Shown here piece after piece: positions 1-10,335 of a DNA stretch of 64,000 nucleotides. Source of the stretch: Cellulophaga sp. (GTDB lineage Bacteria > Bacteroidota > Bacteroidia > Flavobacteriales > Flavobacteriaceae). Location of the stretch: NCBI GenBank assembly GCA_030731855.1, contig JANQTG010000189.1, forward strand, positions 1 to 64,000. Reading direction: 5' to 3'. The notes under the pieces are model-generated. The model saw nothing but the letters and a program-made list of their open reading frames with translations. It was not told the origin of the DNA and did no database searches. The first letter of the stretch is position 1. Each line of letters begins with the position of its first letter. The position numbers and the translations under genes are program-made.

Positions 1-411
1 TATCATTATAATGATATTGTGAGTGTTAAATTAAATACTGATGGTGATATGGTTTGGGCTCGAAATATTAATAAAACCGAGGTTACTCAAGGCGATGCTG
101 CTTACACATCGTACTCGTCATTTACAAAAGATAATAATACCTATTTTTTCATCAGTACCGCTAGTGAAAATCCACAACAACTCACCGATGAACGCCTGGT
201 ATTTAAACAAGGTCTTAGTCAAAACAGAAATATTTTTGTGGTGAAGTTAGATAAAGATGGGCGCATGAATTACGAAAAAATAATTGATGGTGAAGAAGCT
301 CGTTTGCCTGTAATGGTATCTGTTCCTTTAATAAATAAGGCAGATAACCAAATGCTTTTTTATGCAAAACGTGGTTCTAAAAAGCAACTTCTTAAAGTGA
401 ATTTTAAATAA
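1..411 (+). CDS. 3' part of an uncharacterised secreted/repeat protein (truncated by window start)
   Basis: Frame is open from base 1 (YHYNDIVSVKLNTDGDMVWARNI...) to TAA at 411. 'VKLNTDGDMVWARNI' and 'VKLDKDGRMNYEKII' resemble beta-propeller-like repeats of Bacteroidota surface proteins. The listed GTG start at 19 is probably internal. Confidence 0.6.
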   Translation, partial: YHYNDIVSVKLNTDGDMVWARNINKTEVTQGDAAYTSYSSFTKDNNTYFFISTASENPQQLTDERLVFKQGLSQNRNIFVVKLDKDGRMNYEKIIDGEEARLPVMVSVPLINKADNQMLFYAKRGSKKQLLKVNFK

Positions 412-523
412 TTAATCTTGTCTAACACTTTTAACTTCAGCTTTTTGATTAGACTTATAATTTATCTGAAAGGTAATTAGACATTCTTCGTCTAAATACC
501 AAGAATATTAAAAAAAACACTGT

Positions 524-1225
524 ATGAATATTAGTATATGGTCTGATATTAGATGTCCGTTTTGTTATATAGGGAAAAGAAATTTTGAAAAAGCTTTGGC
601 TGATTTTCCGCACAAAGATAAGGTTGTAGTGGAATGGAAAAGTTTTGAATTAGATCCAAGGGTAAAAACCAGAACAGACATAAGCGGTTTAGCGCATTTT
701 ATGGAAGCTAAAAACGTAGATAAAGCAACTGCTGAAGGTATGTTTGCAAACGTAACCCAAATGGCTAAAACGGTAGGTTTAGATTTTCAATTCAGTAAAA
801 TGATTCCCGCTAATTCCCTTAAAGCACATCGCTTATTACATCTTGCAAAAAAATACACTTTAGCCGATGCTACAAAGGAAGCGCTATTAAAAGCGCACTT
901 AGTAGATGGTGAAAATATTGATGATATTGATTTTCTGATAAAAATTGCAACTCAGGTCGGCTTAGCACCTGTTGAGGTAAAAACAATATTAGACTCAGAA
1001 GACTTTACCTATGAAGTGCGCCAAGACCAAATGGAAGCTAAAAATTTAGGTGTAAACGGAGTTCCGTTTTTTATTATGGATAATACATACGGTATTTCAG
1101 GCGCACAACCTGTAGCTGTTTTTACCGAAACCTTAGAAAAAGCTTGGAAAAAGCACCAAGAACAATTAACGATAATTACAAATACCTCCGGAAATGCTTG
1201 TGATGTTGAGGGCAATTGTGATTAG
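524..1225 (+). CDS. DsbA family oxidoreductase (FrnE-like)
   Basis: 233 aa; N-terminal WSDIRCPFCYIGKRNFEKAL with CPFC active site; GVNGVPFFIMD cis-Pro region. Confidence 0.9.
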   Translation: MNISIWSDIRCPFCYIGKRNFEKALADFPHKDKVVVEWKSFELDPRVKTRTDISGLAHFMEAKNVDKATAEGMFANVTQMAKTVGLDFQFSKMIPANSLKAHRLLHLAKKYTLADATKEALLKAHLVDGENIDDIDFLIKIATQVGLAPVEVKTILDSEDFTYEVRQDQMEAKNLGVNGVPFFIMDNTYGISGAQPVAVFTETLEKAWKKHQEQLTIITNTSGNACDVEGNCD

Positions 1226-1280
1226 GTTAATGTGAAAATATATTTAATGTAGCAATGTAACAATGAATTATACTTTATAT

Positions 1281-1320
1281 AAAAAGCCACAACCTTAGAT
1301 TTAAGTTTGTGGCTTTTTAT
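1281..1320. terminator. bidirectional rho-independent terminator
   Basis: AAAAAGCCACAA...TTGTGGCTTTTT between convergent genes. Confidence 0.8.
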
Positions 1321-1324
1321 AGTA

Positions 1325-2746
1325 TTACAATTCCCAACCTTTACGGTAATTACCTTTCACCCATTCGTTTGCTTTTTCATAATTGGTCACACGCATATTA
1401 GCGCCATCCCATAAAATTTTGCGTCTTCCTGGGTAAGCAAATGGCTCCCAATCGCCTATCTTTTTGCCTGGTTTTAGTTCTTTTAATTGGTAGGCTTTTA
1501 TGGCTAAGTTGCCCATTAAAACTGCTTCTGTTAACGGACCAGCTTTTGCAAAATCAGACGATGTTGGAGTGCCGTTTAAACAACCATTTACGAAATTCAT
1601 CGCATGGCCAGAAGTATCGCCTTCAATTCTGGTTAATGTTGGTTTTGGCGGGTTAAACATCGCCATAGTTTCCGAGGGTAATAAACGGGCATTACGTGAA
1701 TAGGTATCGGTGACTAAAATACCTTTCGTGCCGTAAAATATACTTCCGCCACCAGAGTCGCCAATGGTTTCATCGTCTTTAAGTTCATCTGGTAAATCGG
1801 GTTTTAGGCCACCATCGTACCAATTGAGTGCAATATCGCCTTGTGCTTCGGTATTAAATTTTAAACGTACAATAGATGATGCCGGACAAGATGCATTGTA
1901 ATCGGCCTCTACAAAATCGCCCACCCAATTAGTGGTACAACTCGCTTCTGCCTCGGTTGGATAGCCCAAACCTAGCGCGCTAAAAGGAGTTTCCATAATG
2001 TGGCATCCCATATCGCCAAGAGCGCCAGTACCAAAATCCCACCAGCCGCGCCATTTAAACGGCAAATATCCCGCATAAAAAGGTCTGTCTGCTGCCGGAC
2101 CTAACCATAAATCCCAATCTAATTCTTTAGGAATTGGATCACCACCTTTAGGCACAGGAATGCCTTGGGGCCATACAGGTCTGTTCGTCCAACAATCTAC
2201 TTTGTAAATTTTGCCAATAAAGCCAGAATCTATCCATTCTTTTGCTTGTCTACTACCATCACTGGAGGCACCTTGGTTTCCCATTTGCGTAACAATACCA
2301 TTTTCTCTGGCAACGGTGGTCATTAGGCGAGCTTCATTTATATTATGTGTAAGTGGTTTTTCAACATAAGCATGTTTTTTTGAACGCATAAATGGCAAAG
2401 AAATAGTCGCATGGGTATGGTCGGGTGTTGCCACCATTATCGCATCAATATCTTTTAAATGTTTATCGTAAACCTTTCTATAATCTTTGTAAAATTTTGC
2501 AGTAGGATGCAGCTCGGTACTTGCTTTTATATTGCGTTCATCCACATCACAAAGTGCTACAAATTTTACTTTTTGTGTATTGGTTAAATCTTTGATAACA
2601 CCGGCACCGCGCCCACCGATTCCGAAAGCGCCCATATAAATAGTGTCACTTGGCGGAATATGTGTTTTTCCTAATACAAAACTGGGAACAATGGAAAATA
2701 CAGCCGAAGCGGCTATAGTGTTTGTTATAAACTTTCTTCTTTGCAT
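1325..2746 (-). CDS. Gfo/Idh/MocA family oxidoreductase (Tat/secretion-type leader)
   Basis: 473 aa; MQRRKFITNTIAASAVFSIVPSF leader, GIGGRGAG nucleotide-binding loop, YVEKPLTHN motif. Confidence 0.9.
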   Translation of the reverse strand: MQRRKFITNTIAASAVFSIVPSFVLGKTHIPPSDTIYMGAFGIGGRGAGVIKDLTNTQKVKFVALCDVDERNIKASTELHPTAKFYKDYRKVYDKHLKDIDAIMVATPDHTHATISLPFMRSKKHAYVEKPLTHNINEARLMTTVARENGIVTQMGNQGASSDGSRQAKEWIDSGFIGKIYKVDCWTNRPVWPQGIPVPKGGDPIPKELDWDLWLGPAADRPFYAGYLPFKWRGWWDFGTGALGDMGCHIMETPFSALGLGYPTEAEASCTTNWVGDFVEADYNASCPASSIVRLKFNTEAQGDIALNWYDGGLKPDLPDELKDDETIGDSGGGSIFYGTKGILVTDTYSRNARLLPSETMAMFNPPKPTLTRIEGDTSGHAMNFVNGCLNGTPTSSDFAKAGPLTEAVLMGNLAIKAYQLKELKPGKKIGDWEPFAYPGRRKILWDGANMRVTNYEKANEWVKGNYRKGWEL

Positions 2747-2876
2747 GATGGTAATTTGTTAGGTAATTTTAGACTATCAAATTACAAAATATAATTAGAA
2801 GAGCGATTTAAACTTTAGAAAATCCGAAGTAAAAATGTATTATTTAGTAAATTTTAAAAGAAGATAATACTGTTAT

Positions 2877-3548
2877 TTAGTTTAAAAACGGCTGACCATT
2901 CCATTCTTGATAAAATTGCTCAAGGTAAATGAGCATAAAATCATGACGCTTCAGTGCCAACTTTTTACCTGTAGTGGTATTCATTTTATCTTTTAGTAAA
3001 AGTAATTTTTCGTAAAAATGATTTATAGTAGGTGCATCAGATTTTTTATATTCTTCTTTAGTCATATTGAGTTTTGGTGGAATCTCAGGGTCATAAAGAA
3101 GTCTGTTTTTAAAACCTCCATAATTAAAAGCACGCGCAATGCCCATAGCACCAATAGCATCTAACCTATCAGCATCTTGTATTACTTGTAATTCTAGCGA
3201 GTTGAATTTCTTTTTTGTTTTATCAAGACTCGATTTAAAAGAAATATTTTCAATGATATTAATTACATGCTGAATAATTTTAGCATCTATATTTAAAGAA
3301 ACTAAAAAGTTTTTAGCCAAATTTGGGCCTACAGTTTCGTCACCATTGTTAAATTTTGCATCGGCAATGTCGTGTAAAAGCGCTCCTAAGCTAACCACTA
3401 AAATATCGCAGTTTTTTTCATCTTTTGCAATCAACAATGCATTTCGAAAAACACGTTGAATATGAAACCAATCGTGACCGCCTTCAGCACCTTGCAATGT
3501 TTCTTTCACAAAAACGATAGTTTCTTCTACAATTTCAGAGTCAGTCAT
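2877..3548 (-). CDS. HD domain phosphohydrolase
   Basis: GGHDWFHIQRVFRNA...LGALLHDIAD...QDADRLDAIGAMGIARAF. Confidence 0.9.
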   Translation of the reverse strand: MTDSEIVEETIVFVKETLQGAEGGHDWFHIQRVFRNALLIAKDEKNCDILVVSLGALLHDIADAKFNNGDETVGPNLAKNFLVSLNIDAKIIQHVINIIENISFKSSLDKTKKKFNSLELQVIQDADRLDAIGAMGIARAFNYGGFKNRLLYDPEIPPKLNMTKEEYKKSDAPTINHFYEKLLLLKDKMNTTTGKKLALKRHDFMLIYLEQFYQEWNGQPFLN

Positions 3549-4282
3549 TTTTTAGATTTTATACCAGCGGTTATAGTTTGCTCTACTTGAGCGATTATTT
3601 CATTTAAATCTCCTTTAGGTTCTATCGGTTGATGCACATCTAAGGTAATATGATTACCAATACCATTTGGAAATTTACCATAACGAAGCGTTTTCCACGA
3701 ATTATTAATGCTGATAGGTACAATTAATGCCGAAGGTGCATTCTTTATTAATAGTTTTAATCCGGTGGTTTGAAATGGTTTTGGATCACCGTTTCTACTT
3801 CTGGTACCTTCCGGAAATATGACGGCACTTCTGTTGTGTTCTTCAATATAGTTACCCAGTTTTATAATTTCTCCTAAAGCCTGTTTACTGTCTTTACGAT
3901 CTATTAAAACCGAGCCTCCATGAACTAAATTATACGATACACTGGGGATATTTTTACCCAATTCAATTTTGCTTACAAATTTTGGATGGTACTTTCGCAT
4001 GTGCCAGATTATGGGAGGAATATCTTGCATACTCTGGTGGTTGGCTACAATAATTAAAGGTCTATCTGTTGGTATTTTATATGGATTGGTAAAGGTATAT
4101 CTGGTACCTAATAGCCAGGCGGATTTCAATAAGCAAAAATTCAATAGACTTACCGATTTTTTTAACCCATTATACCCAAATATCTGGTGGCCGAGCCATT
4201 GTATCGGATGAAAAATCAGTAAGCATAACCCAAAAGTTATTTGGTATAGCATGCTTAACGGATAGGCTAGAATTTTCTGCAT
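3545..4282 (-). CDS. 1-acyl-sn-glycerol-3-phosphate acyltransferase (PlsC-like)
   Basis: NHQSMQDI (NHx4D) and FPEGTRSRNG motifs. Confidence 0.9.
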   Translation of the reverse strand: MQKILAYPLSMLYQITFGLCLLIFHPIQWLGHQIFGYNGLKKSVSLLNFCLLKSAWLLGTRYTFTNPYKIPTDRPLIIVANHQSMQDIPPIIWHMRKYHPKFVSKIELGKNIPSVSYNLVHGGSVLIDRKDSKQALGEIIKLGNYIEEHNRSAVIFPEGTRSRNGDPKPFQTTGLKLLIKNAPSALIVPISINNSWKTLRYGKFPNGIGNHITLDVHQPIEPKGDLNEIIAQVEQTITAGIKSKK

Positions 4283-4293
4283 CTGACAAAAAT

Positions 4294-4325
4294 AAAAAAC
4301 CGCTCGTTTTAAGGAGCGGTTTTAC
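4294..4325 (-). terminator. rho-independent terminator of the downstream minus-strand gene (4365-4775)
   Basis: AAAACCGCTC-gttttaag-GAGCGGTTTT. Confidence 0.75.
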
Positions 4326-4364
4326 TTAGAATTTTTTAGTAATTCTGAAAAGTTTATTTAATGA

Positions 4365-4775
4365 CTAACAGAATTCGTCATAAGCGGCCATTAAATTTTG
4401 AGCGATAACCTCCGCAGGTCTTCCCTCAATATGATGACGCTCTATCATATGCACTAATTCTCCGTTTTTAAACAAGGCCATACTTGGTGATGATGGAGGA
4501 AAAGGAATCATTAAACTTCTAGCTTTATCAACAGCCTCAAAATCTACCCCAGCAAAAACAGTTACCGCGTGGTCTGGCTTTTTGCTATTGGTTAAGCTAA
4601 ATTTTGCTGCTGGTCTTGCATTAGCGGCTGCGCAACCACAAACAGAGTTTACAACCACTAGGGTTGTACCTTTTGCACTAATGGCTTTTTCAACAGCATC
4701 TGCGGTATGTAATTCTTGAAACCCAGCAACTACTAGGTCTTCTCTCATTGGTTTTATTAAATCTGCTGGATACAT
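4365..4775 (-). CDS. BrxA/BrxB family bacilliredoxin (YphP/YqiW)
   Basis: 136 aa; VNSVCGCAAANARPA CGC active site, FPPSSPSMALFKNGELVHMIERHHIEGR. Confidence 0.92.
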   Translation of the reverse strand: MYPADLIKPMREDLVVAGFQELHTADAVEKAISAKGTTLVVVNSVCGCAAANARPAAKFSLTNSKKPDHAVTVFAGVDFEAVDKARSLMIPFPPSSPSMALFKNGELVHMIERHHIEGRPAEVIAQNLMAAYDEFC

Positions 4776-4984
4776 AATTTTTATTTTTAATAATATTTTT
4801 CAAAGATAACCAATTTGTTGTGGTATGCCTTAAACCTTAACTTTTCATTACTATAATTTTTGAGTTTGAAAATTATATCTTTGACAAAAATTTTCAGCTT
4901 AAAAATTAGGCCCGTTAAAAGTTATAAGCAACTAAAATGGTTAAGTACTAATTTCAATTATCTTAAAAAAACAAATAGTAACAG

Positions 4985-5665
4985 ATGAAGTGGATTTTAT
5001 TTTTTGTCCTATTTTACATTCTCCAAAAATTATTTAGTAAATCTAAAACCAAGGTTTTTTCTCAAACCACAAGACCTGTAAGTCCTGCGGATTTTGAACT
5101 TAATTTACTATCCTTATGCTCTTTGGTTATTAAAGCTGATGGAAATGTAAGTGCCAGTGAAATGGAATATGTACAGCGTTATTTTGTAAGCACGTATGGT
5201 AAAGAAAAAGCGAATGCTATTTTTAGAACCTTTAACGAGGTGATTAAAAAAAGAGAAATTTCAGCCCAGCGCATTTGTGATTATATGAACTTGCGGACGA
5301 GTATTGAAGTCCGTTTGCAATTAGTACATTTTTTATTCGGAATTGCACAAGCCGACGGTACTGTTAGTGCTGCGGAAATTAATAAAATAGAAGAAATAGC
5401 CAGATTTTTACGAATAGGTCGCAGCAGTTTTGAAAGCGTAAAAGCTATGTTTATTAAAAAGGCGGATAATGCCTATAAAATTCTAGAGATTGAAAAGTCG
5501 GCCACAGACGATGAGGTTAAAAAGGCCTACAGAACTATGGCTAAAAAATATCATCCTGATCGTGTAAATACCGAGAATGAGGCCATTAAAAAAGGTGCGG
5601 AAGAAAAGTTCAAAGAAGTACAGATTGCTTACGAAACCATACAAAAAGAACGGGGTACTAATTAG
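4985..5665 (+). CDS. TerB-like plus C-terminal J-domain protein (DjlA-like)
   Basis: TerB-like helical region ([16 protein letters not shown]...[14 protein letters not shown]) followed by J-domain [30 protein letters not shown] with HPD. Confidence 0.9.
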   Translation: MKWILFFVLFYILQKLFSKSKTKVFSQTTRPVSPADFELNLLSLCSLVIKADGNVSASEMEYVQRYFVSTYGKEKANAIFRTFNEVIKKREISAQRICDYMNLRTSIEVRLQLVHFLFGIAQADGTVSAAEINKIEEIARFLRIGRSSFESVKAMFIKKADNAYKILEIEKSATDDEVKKAYRTMAKKYHPDRVNTENEAIKKGAEEKFKEVQIAYETIQKERGTN

Positions 5666-5690
5666 TTTTTAATTGTAGAAATGAACACTT

Positions 5691-6275
5691 ATGGATAATT
5701 TTTGGTTTTATTTAAAAATGGGTTTAGAGCACGTTTTAGATTTTTCGGCCTACGACCATATTCTTTTTTTAGCTGTTTTAACCATTCCCTTTACCTTTAA
5801 ATCGTGGAAAAAAGTAGTGGTTTTAGCCACTATTTTTACCATTACTCATTGTATATCTTTGGGATTATCAGCCTATAAAATTCTGGAAGTTGATGTGAGT
5901 ATTATTGAGTTTTTAATTCCTGTAACTATTTTGTTAACGGCAATTTTTAACCTAGTTCATGTAAAATCAAAAGAAGAACAGAAAAGCTTATTATGGCACG
6001 GAATAGCTACTGCTTTTTTTGGTTTAATTCACGGGTTTGGCTTTTCTAACTATTTTAAAATGCTAATGGCAGAAGAGACCGATATTATAACGCCCTTATT
6101 AGGTTTTGCGTCAGGTATAGAGCTTTCTCAGTTATTGATTGTGCTTTCGGTGCTTGTTTTGGCTTTTTTAGTGCAATCAATAGTTAAGGTAAAACAGTCA
6201 TTGTTTATCTTAGGAGCATCAATTTTAGTGTTACTAATTACGATTCCTATGCTGATAAATACCTTTCCTTTTTGA
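5691..6275 (+). CDS. HupE/UreJ family membrane protein
   Basis: GLEHVLDFSAYDHILFL and WHGIATAFFGLIHGFGFSN; multiple TM segments. Confidence 0.85.
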   Translation: MDNFWFYLKMGLEHVLDFSAYDHILFLAVLTIPFTFKSWKKVVVLATIFTITHCISLGLSAYKILEVDVSIIEFLIPVTILLTAIFNLVHVKSKEEQKSLLWHGIATAFFGLIHGFGFSNYFKMLMAEETDIITPLLGFASGIELSQLLIVLSVLVLAFLVQSIVKVKQSLFILGASILVLLITIPMLINTFPF

Positions 6276-6373
6276 AAATTTCACGAATTATTATCCTTTT
6301 GAAATTGTTATGCTTGCCTAAAGCAGGTATCTTAGTGGTTTATTACATGAGAGTGCACGCTCTTAAAAATTAA

Positions 6374-6811
6374 ATGATAGAAATAAAACAGAAAAAATAC
6401 GACAAGGCTTATTTGCGAATGGCCACTGAGTGGGGCAAATTATCGTTTTGCAAGCGCAAGCAAGTTGGCGCTATTGTTGTAAAAGACCGCATGATTATTT
6501 CTGATGGCTATAATGGAACACCCACAGGTTTCGAGAACCATTGTGAAGATGACGAAGGCTATACAAAATGGTATGTTTTACACGCTGAAGCTAATGCTAT
6601 TTCAAAATTAGCATCCTCCACACAATCTTGTGACGGCGCTACGCTTTACATCACCTTATCGCCTTGTAAAGAATGTAGTAAGCTAATTCATCAATCTGGC
6701 ATAAAACGTGTAGTATACCAAAATGCGTATAAAGATGATGAAGGACTTCAATTTTTACAAAAAGCAGGCGTACAGTTAGTCCATTTGGCCAATATCGAAG
6801 ATAAATCATAA
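6374..6811 (+). CDS. dCMP deaminase family protein
   Basis: HAEANAISKLA and SPCKECSKLIHQSGIKRVVY zinc-binding motifs. Confidence 0.92.
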   Translation: MIEIKQKKYDKAYLRMATEWGKLSFCKRKQVGAIVVKDRMIISDGYNGTPTGFENHCEDDEGYTKWYVLHAEANAISKLASSTQSCDGATLYITLSPCKECSKLIHQSGIKRVVYQNAYKDDEGLQFLQKAGVQLVHLANIEDKS

Positions 6812-6827
6812 AACAACAACGAATAAA

Positions 6828-8435
6828 ATGAGTAAAAAGCAGTCCTTTATGTGGCCAACTATTCTAGCAGGAACGCTAGCAATGGGCATTTTTATTGGAG
6901 GCAAACTTCATTTTAATGACACTCCTGAGAAACTATTTACAACCAATTCAAAAAAAGATAAACTGAACAGGTTAATCGATTATATCGATTATGAGTATGT
7001 AGATGATATTAATACCGATAGTATTGTTGATGTTGCGGTAAATAATATTTTAGATAAGTTAGACCCACACTCTGTTTACATTCCTAAAAAAAATATGGAA
7101 AAAGTCTCTGAAAGCATGAAAGGAGATTTTGTAGGGATTGGCGTAAGTTTTTTTATGGAGAATGATACTATTGCAATCGTTAGAACAATAGAAGACGGCC
7201 CTAGTTATAATAAAGGAATAGTGCCTGGTGATCGGATATTAATGGCCAATAGTGATACTTTGTTCGGACAAGACATCACTAATGAAATGGTTATAGACAA
7301 ATTAAAAGGTCTAAAAGGGACTCCCGTAAAACTAAAAATATATCGCAAACAAGATAATAAAACATTTGATGTTGTTATTAGGCGTGGTGATGTTCCCTTA
7401 AAAAGTGTAGAAGCCTCTTATATGTTAACCAACGATATGGGTTACATAAAGATAAATAGATTTGCAGAAACTACTTTTAATGAATTCAAAACTGCATTAA
7501 CCGAACTTCAAAAACAGGGAGCTCAAAAACTAACTTTAGACCTGCGCGACAATCCTGGTGGTTATTTAGGTATTGCAGAGCAAATGGCAGATGAGTTTTT
7601 AGAAAACGGAAAATTAATTCTTTTTACTAAAAATAAAAAAGGACAGATTGATAAAGCGTTCGCCACCAAAAAAGGTTCTTTTGAAAATAAACCAATTTAT
7701 GTGCTAATCAATGAGCGTTCTGCTTCTGCTAGTGAAATTATTGCTGGTGCCTTACAAGACAATGATATAGGCACCATTGTGGGCCGTCGTTCTTTTGGAA
7801 AAGGCTTAGTACAGCGCGAAATGGAACTTGGCGATGGTTCAGCAGTTCGTTTAACTATTTCACGTTACTACACCCCAACAGGCAGATCCATTCAAAAACC
7901 ATACGATAATGGTAACAAAGATTATTATCAAAAATTTATGGATCGGTATGCTAGTGGTGAGTTAATATCTGTAGACAGTATTAAAGTTGCAGATTCGCTT
8001 AAGTTTACCACACCTAAAGGGAAAGTGGTCTTTGGCGGTGGTGGTATTGTTCCAGATGTTTTTGTTCCCATAAGTGGCTATGAAGATGAAGCTATTAGCT
8101 CTGAGCAAAGTGAGGTAATTATGTCTCGTTTTATATTCAATCATTTAGAAGAAGATAGAAAACGATATGACATGTATTCCGAGAAAGAGTTTTTGGCAAA
8201 TTTTAGGGTAGATGATATTCTGTTTCAAAAATATATATCTTACATATCAAGATTTCTTGATCCTAGAGTTCCTGGTATTGATTATTACGATTATGAAGAT
8301 AAAATAAAGTTATACCTAAAAGCAGCCATTGCTGAGCAACAATTCAACCCTAATGCTTTTGCTATTGTAAAAGGTAAAAGCGATACCATGCTGAAAAAAG
8401 TATTAGAATTAGATGCCGCTGCTAAACAAAACTAG
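6828..8435 (+). CDS. S41 family C-terminal processing peptidase
   Basis: PDZ (GIGVSF...DGPSYNKGIVPGDRI) and catalytic NERSASASEIIAGALQDND...GRRSFGKGLVQ. Confidence 0.95.
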   Translation: MSKKQSFMWPTILAGTLAMGIFIGGKLHFNDTPEKLFTTNSKKDKLNRLIDYIDYEYVDDINTDSIVDVAVNNILDKLDPHSVYIPKKNMEKVSESMKGDFVGIGVSFFMENDTIAIVRTIEDGPSYNKGIVPGDRILMANSDTLFGQDITNEMVIDKLKGLKGTPVKLKIYRKQDNKTFDVVIRRGDVPLKSVEASYMLTNDMGYIKINRFAETTFNEFKTALTELQKQGAQKLTLDLRDNPGGYLGIAEQMADEFLENGKLILFTKNKKGQIDKAFATKKGSFENKPIYVLINERSASASEIIAGALQDNDIGTIVGRRSFGKGLVQREMELGDGSAVRLTISRYYTPTGRSIQKPYDNGNKDYYQKFMDRYASGELISVDSIKVADSLKFTTPKGKVVFGGGGIVPDVFVPISGYEDEAISSEQSEVIMSRFIFNHLEEDRKRYDMYSEKEFLANFRVDDILFQKYISYISRFLDPRVPGIDYYDYEDKIKLYLKAAIAEQQFNPNAFAIVKGKSDTMLKKVLELDAAAKQN

Positions 8436-8499
8436 TTTCATTAGTTGCGTACAGTGTTGATTTATTTCGTGCGGTGTTTCTGTTTATAAACCACCAATT

Positions 8500-10293
8500 T
8501 TATTTCGTAAAATTAATAAGCTTTCTGCGGTATGCTGTTAATAGCTTAGATTTTGAAATAAAACCTACATATTCATTATTTCGGGTAACGGGTAAGTTCC
8601 AAGCACCGCTGTCTTGAAATTTTTTCATAATATCCGTCATTTTATCTTTATTTAATTCGATAATATCTGGAGGAGTATGCATTATATCGCTAACAAAAAC
8701 TTCTTTGTATAAACTTTGGTTAAACATAATAGCGCGGATATCATCTAAAAGAATAATGCCTAAAAGCTGTTTATCTTCGGGATCAACGACAGGAAAAATA
8801 TTTCGGTTAGATTTTACAACGGCCTCGTGTACCATATCGCCTAAGCTCATTTCAGGATGCACCATGGCAAAATTATCTTCAATTACCTTATCAATATCCA
8901 TGAGTGTCAGCACAGCGTGGTCTTTATCGTGCGTAATTAATTCTCCTTTTCTGCCTAATTCCATATTATAGACCGAATGTGGGTGAACATATTTGGTGAT
9001 GGCGTAAGAAATAGCCGCAGTAATCATTAGGGGAATAAAAAGTTCGTAACCACCCGTAACTTCGGCAATTAAGAAAATAGCGGTTAAAGGCGCATGCAGC
9101 ACACCAGCCATTAAACCAGCCATGCCAACTAGGGTAAAATTACTTTCAGAAACTCTAAAATTAAAATAGCCTATGTTATTAATAATTTTGGCAACAAAAT
9201 TACCCATAATACTTCCCATAAAAAGGGTAGGAGCAAAAATACCACCTACACCGCCAGCGCCAAAAGTGAGTGCACTAGCAATAATTTTAAAGGCTACTAA
9301 ACCCATAAGCAGTAAAATAACCATCCAAATATTGGTAAGATCTACTCCAAAAATAGTATTTGCCAAAACTTTGGTAGTATCACCTTGAACTAAACTGTTG
9401 ATGGTATCAAACCCTTCGCCATATAGCGGAGGAATTAAATAAACAAGAATTCCTAAACTGATGCCACCGAGTAATAAGCGATGTATAGGCGAAGCTATTT
9501 TGTCAAAAAGTTTTTGAACTCTCTCGTAAACCTCCGTAAAATAAATACTTGTTAATCCGGCGACGATTCCTAAAATAGCAAAGAACGGAATATCACTAAT
9601 TTTAAAGGTATCTTCAATTTTAAAGGGCAATAAAATATCATTTCCAAAGAAGAAATAAGAAGTAATTATAGCAGAAATCGACGCTAGTAATAAAGGTAAC
9701 ATTGAGGCAATAGTTAAATCTAAACTAAAGACTTCAATAGCAAATATAATAGCCGCAATAGGCGCTTTAAAAATTGATGACATAGCACCTGCTGCGGCAC
9801 AGCCAATTAATAAATTTCGGGTAGTTTGGTTCATGTGAAACATTCTCGAAATATTAGAGCTTATCGCTGCACCCGTCGCGACAGTAGGGCCTTCTAACCC
9901 AACAGAACCGCCAAAACCTACGGTTAGCGGTGCGGTTAAAATAGAACCAAACATTTGGTATTTTCGCATAATGCCCTTGTGTTTTGCAATGGCAAAAAGG
10001 GTAGATGGAATACCGTGACTCACTTTATGGCGAATTACAAATTTAATTACCAAATACACAAAAATTAATCCGATAATAGGGAATACAAAATAAAAAGCTT
10101 GATGGTAATACCGTACTAAATTACCTTCTAACAAATGTTGAAAAAAATGGGTTAAATTTTTAAGAATCAGTGCAGCGACTCCAGAAGTAATACCAATTAA
10201 AATACTCAAAAAATAAATAAACTGGCGTTCAGAAATATGCTTTACACGCCATATAAGAAAATTCGTAAACCAAGTTTTTTTCTTTACTGTCAT
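8500..10293 (-). CDS. ClC family voltage-gated chloride channel / Cl-/H+ antiporter with C-terminal CBS domains
   Basis: GGSVGLEGPTVATGAAI (GREGP-like), GAGGVGGIFAPTLFMG, tandem CBS at the C-terminus. Confidence 0.95.
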   Translation of the reverse strand: MTVKKKTWFTNFLIWRVKHISERQFIYFLSILIGITSGVAALILKNLTHFFQHLLEGNLVRYYHQAFYFVFPIIGLIFVYLVIKFVIRHKVSHGIPSTLFAIAKHKGIMRKYQMFGSILTAPLTVGFGGSVGLEGPTVATGAAISSNISRMFHMNQTTRNLLIGCAAAGAMSSIFKAPIAAIIFAIEVFSLDLTIASMLPLLLASISAIITSYFFFGNDILLPFKIEDTFKISDIPFFAILGIVAGLTSIYFTEVYERVQKLFDKIASPIHRLLLGGISLGILVYLIPPLYGEGFDTINSLVQGDTTKVLANTIFGVDLTNIWMVILLLMGLVAFKIIASALTFGAGGVGGIFAPTLFMGSIMGNFVAKIINNIGYFNFRVSESNFTLVGMAGLMAGVLHAPLTAIFLIAEVTGGYELFIPLMITAAISYAITKYVHPHSVYNMELGRKGELITHDKDHAVLTLMDIDKVIEDNFAMVHPEMSLGDMVHEAVVKSNRNIFPVVDPEDKQLLGIILLDDIRAIMFNQSLYKEVFVSDIMHTPPDIIELNKDKMTDIMKKFQDSGAWNLPVTRNNEYVGFISKSKLLTAYRRKLINFTK

Positions 10294-10302
10294 TATAGAA
10301 AG

Positions 10303-10324
10303 AATCCCGAAATAGTTCGGGATT
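10303..10324 (-). terminator. stem-loop between aspS and the ClC gene; possible weak terminator
   Basis: AATCCCGAA-ATAG-TTCGGGATT, perfect 9-bp stem; only a short U-rich tail on the minus strand. Confidence 0.45.
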
Positions 10325-10335
10325 AGAGTTATTAT

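Noticed and set aside
6374-6811. Possible antiphage/retron-type deaminase
   Set aside because: Short stand-alone dCMP deaminase with housekeeping context (next to an S41 protease); no defence neighbours.
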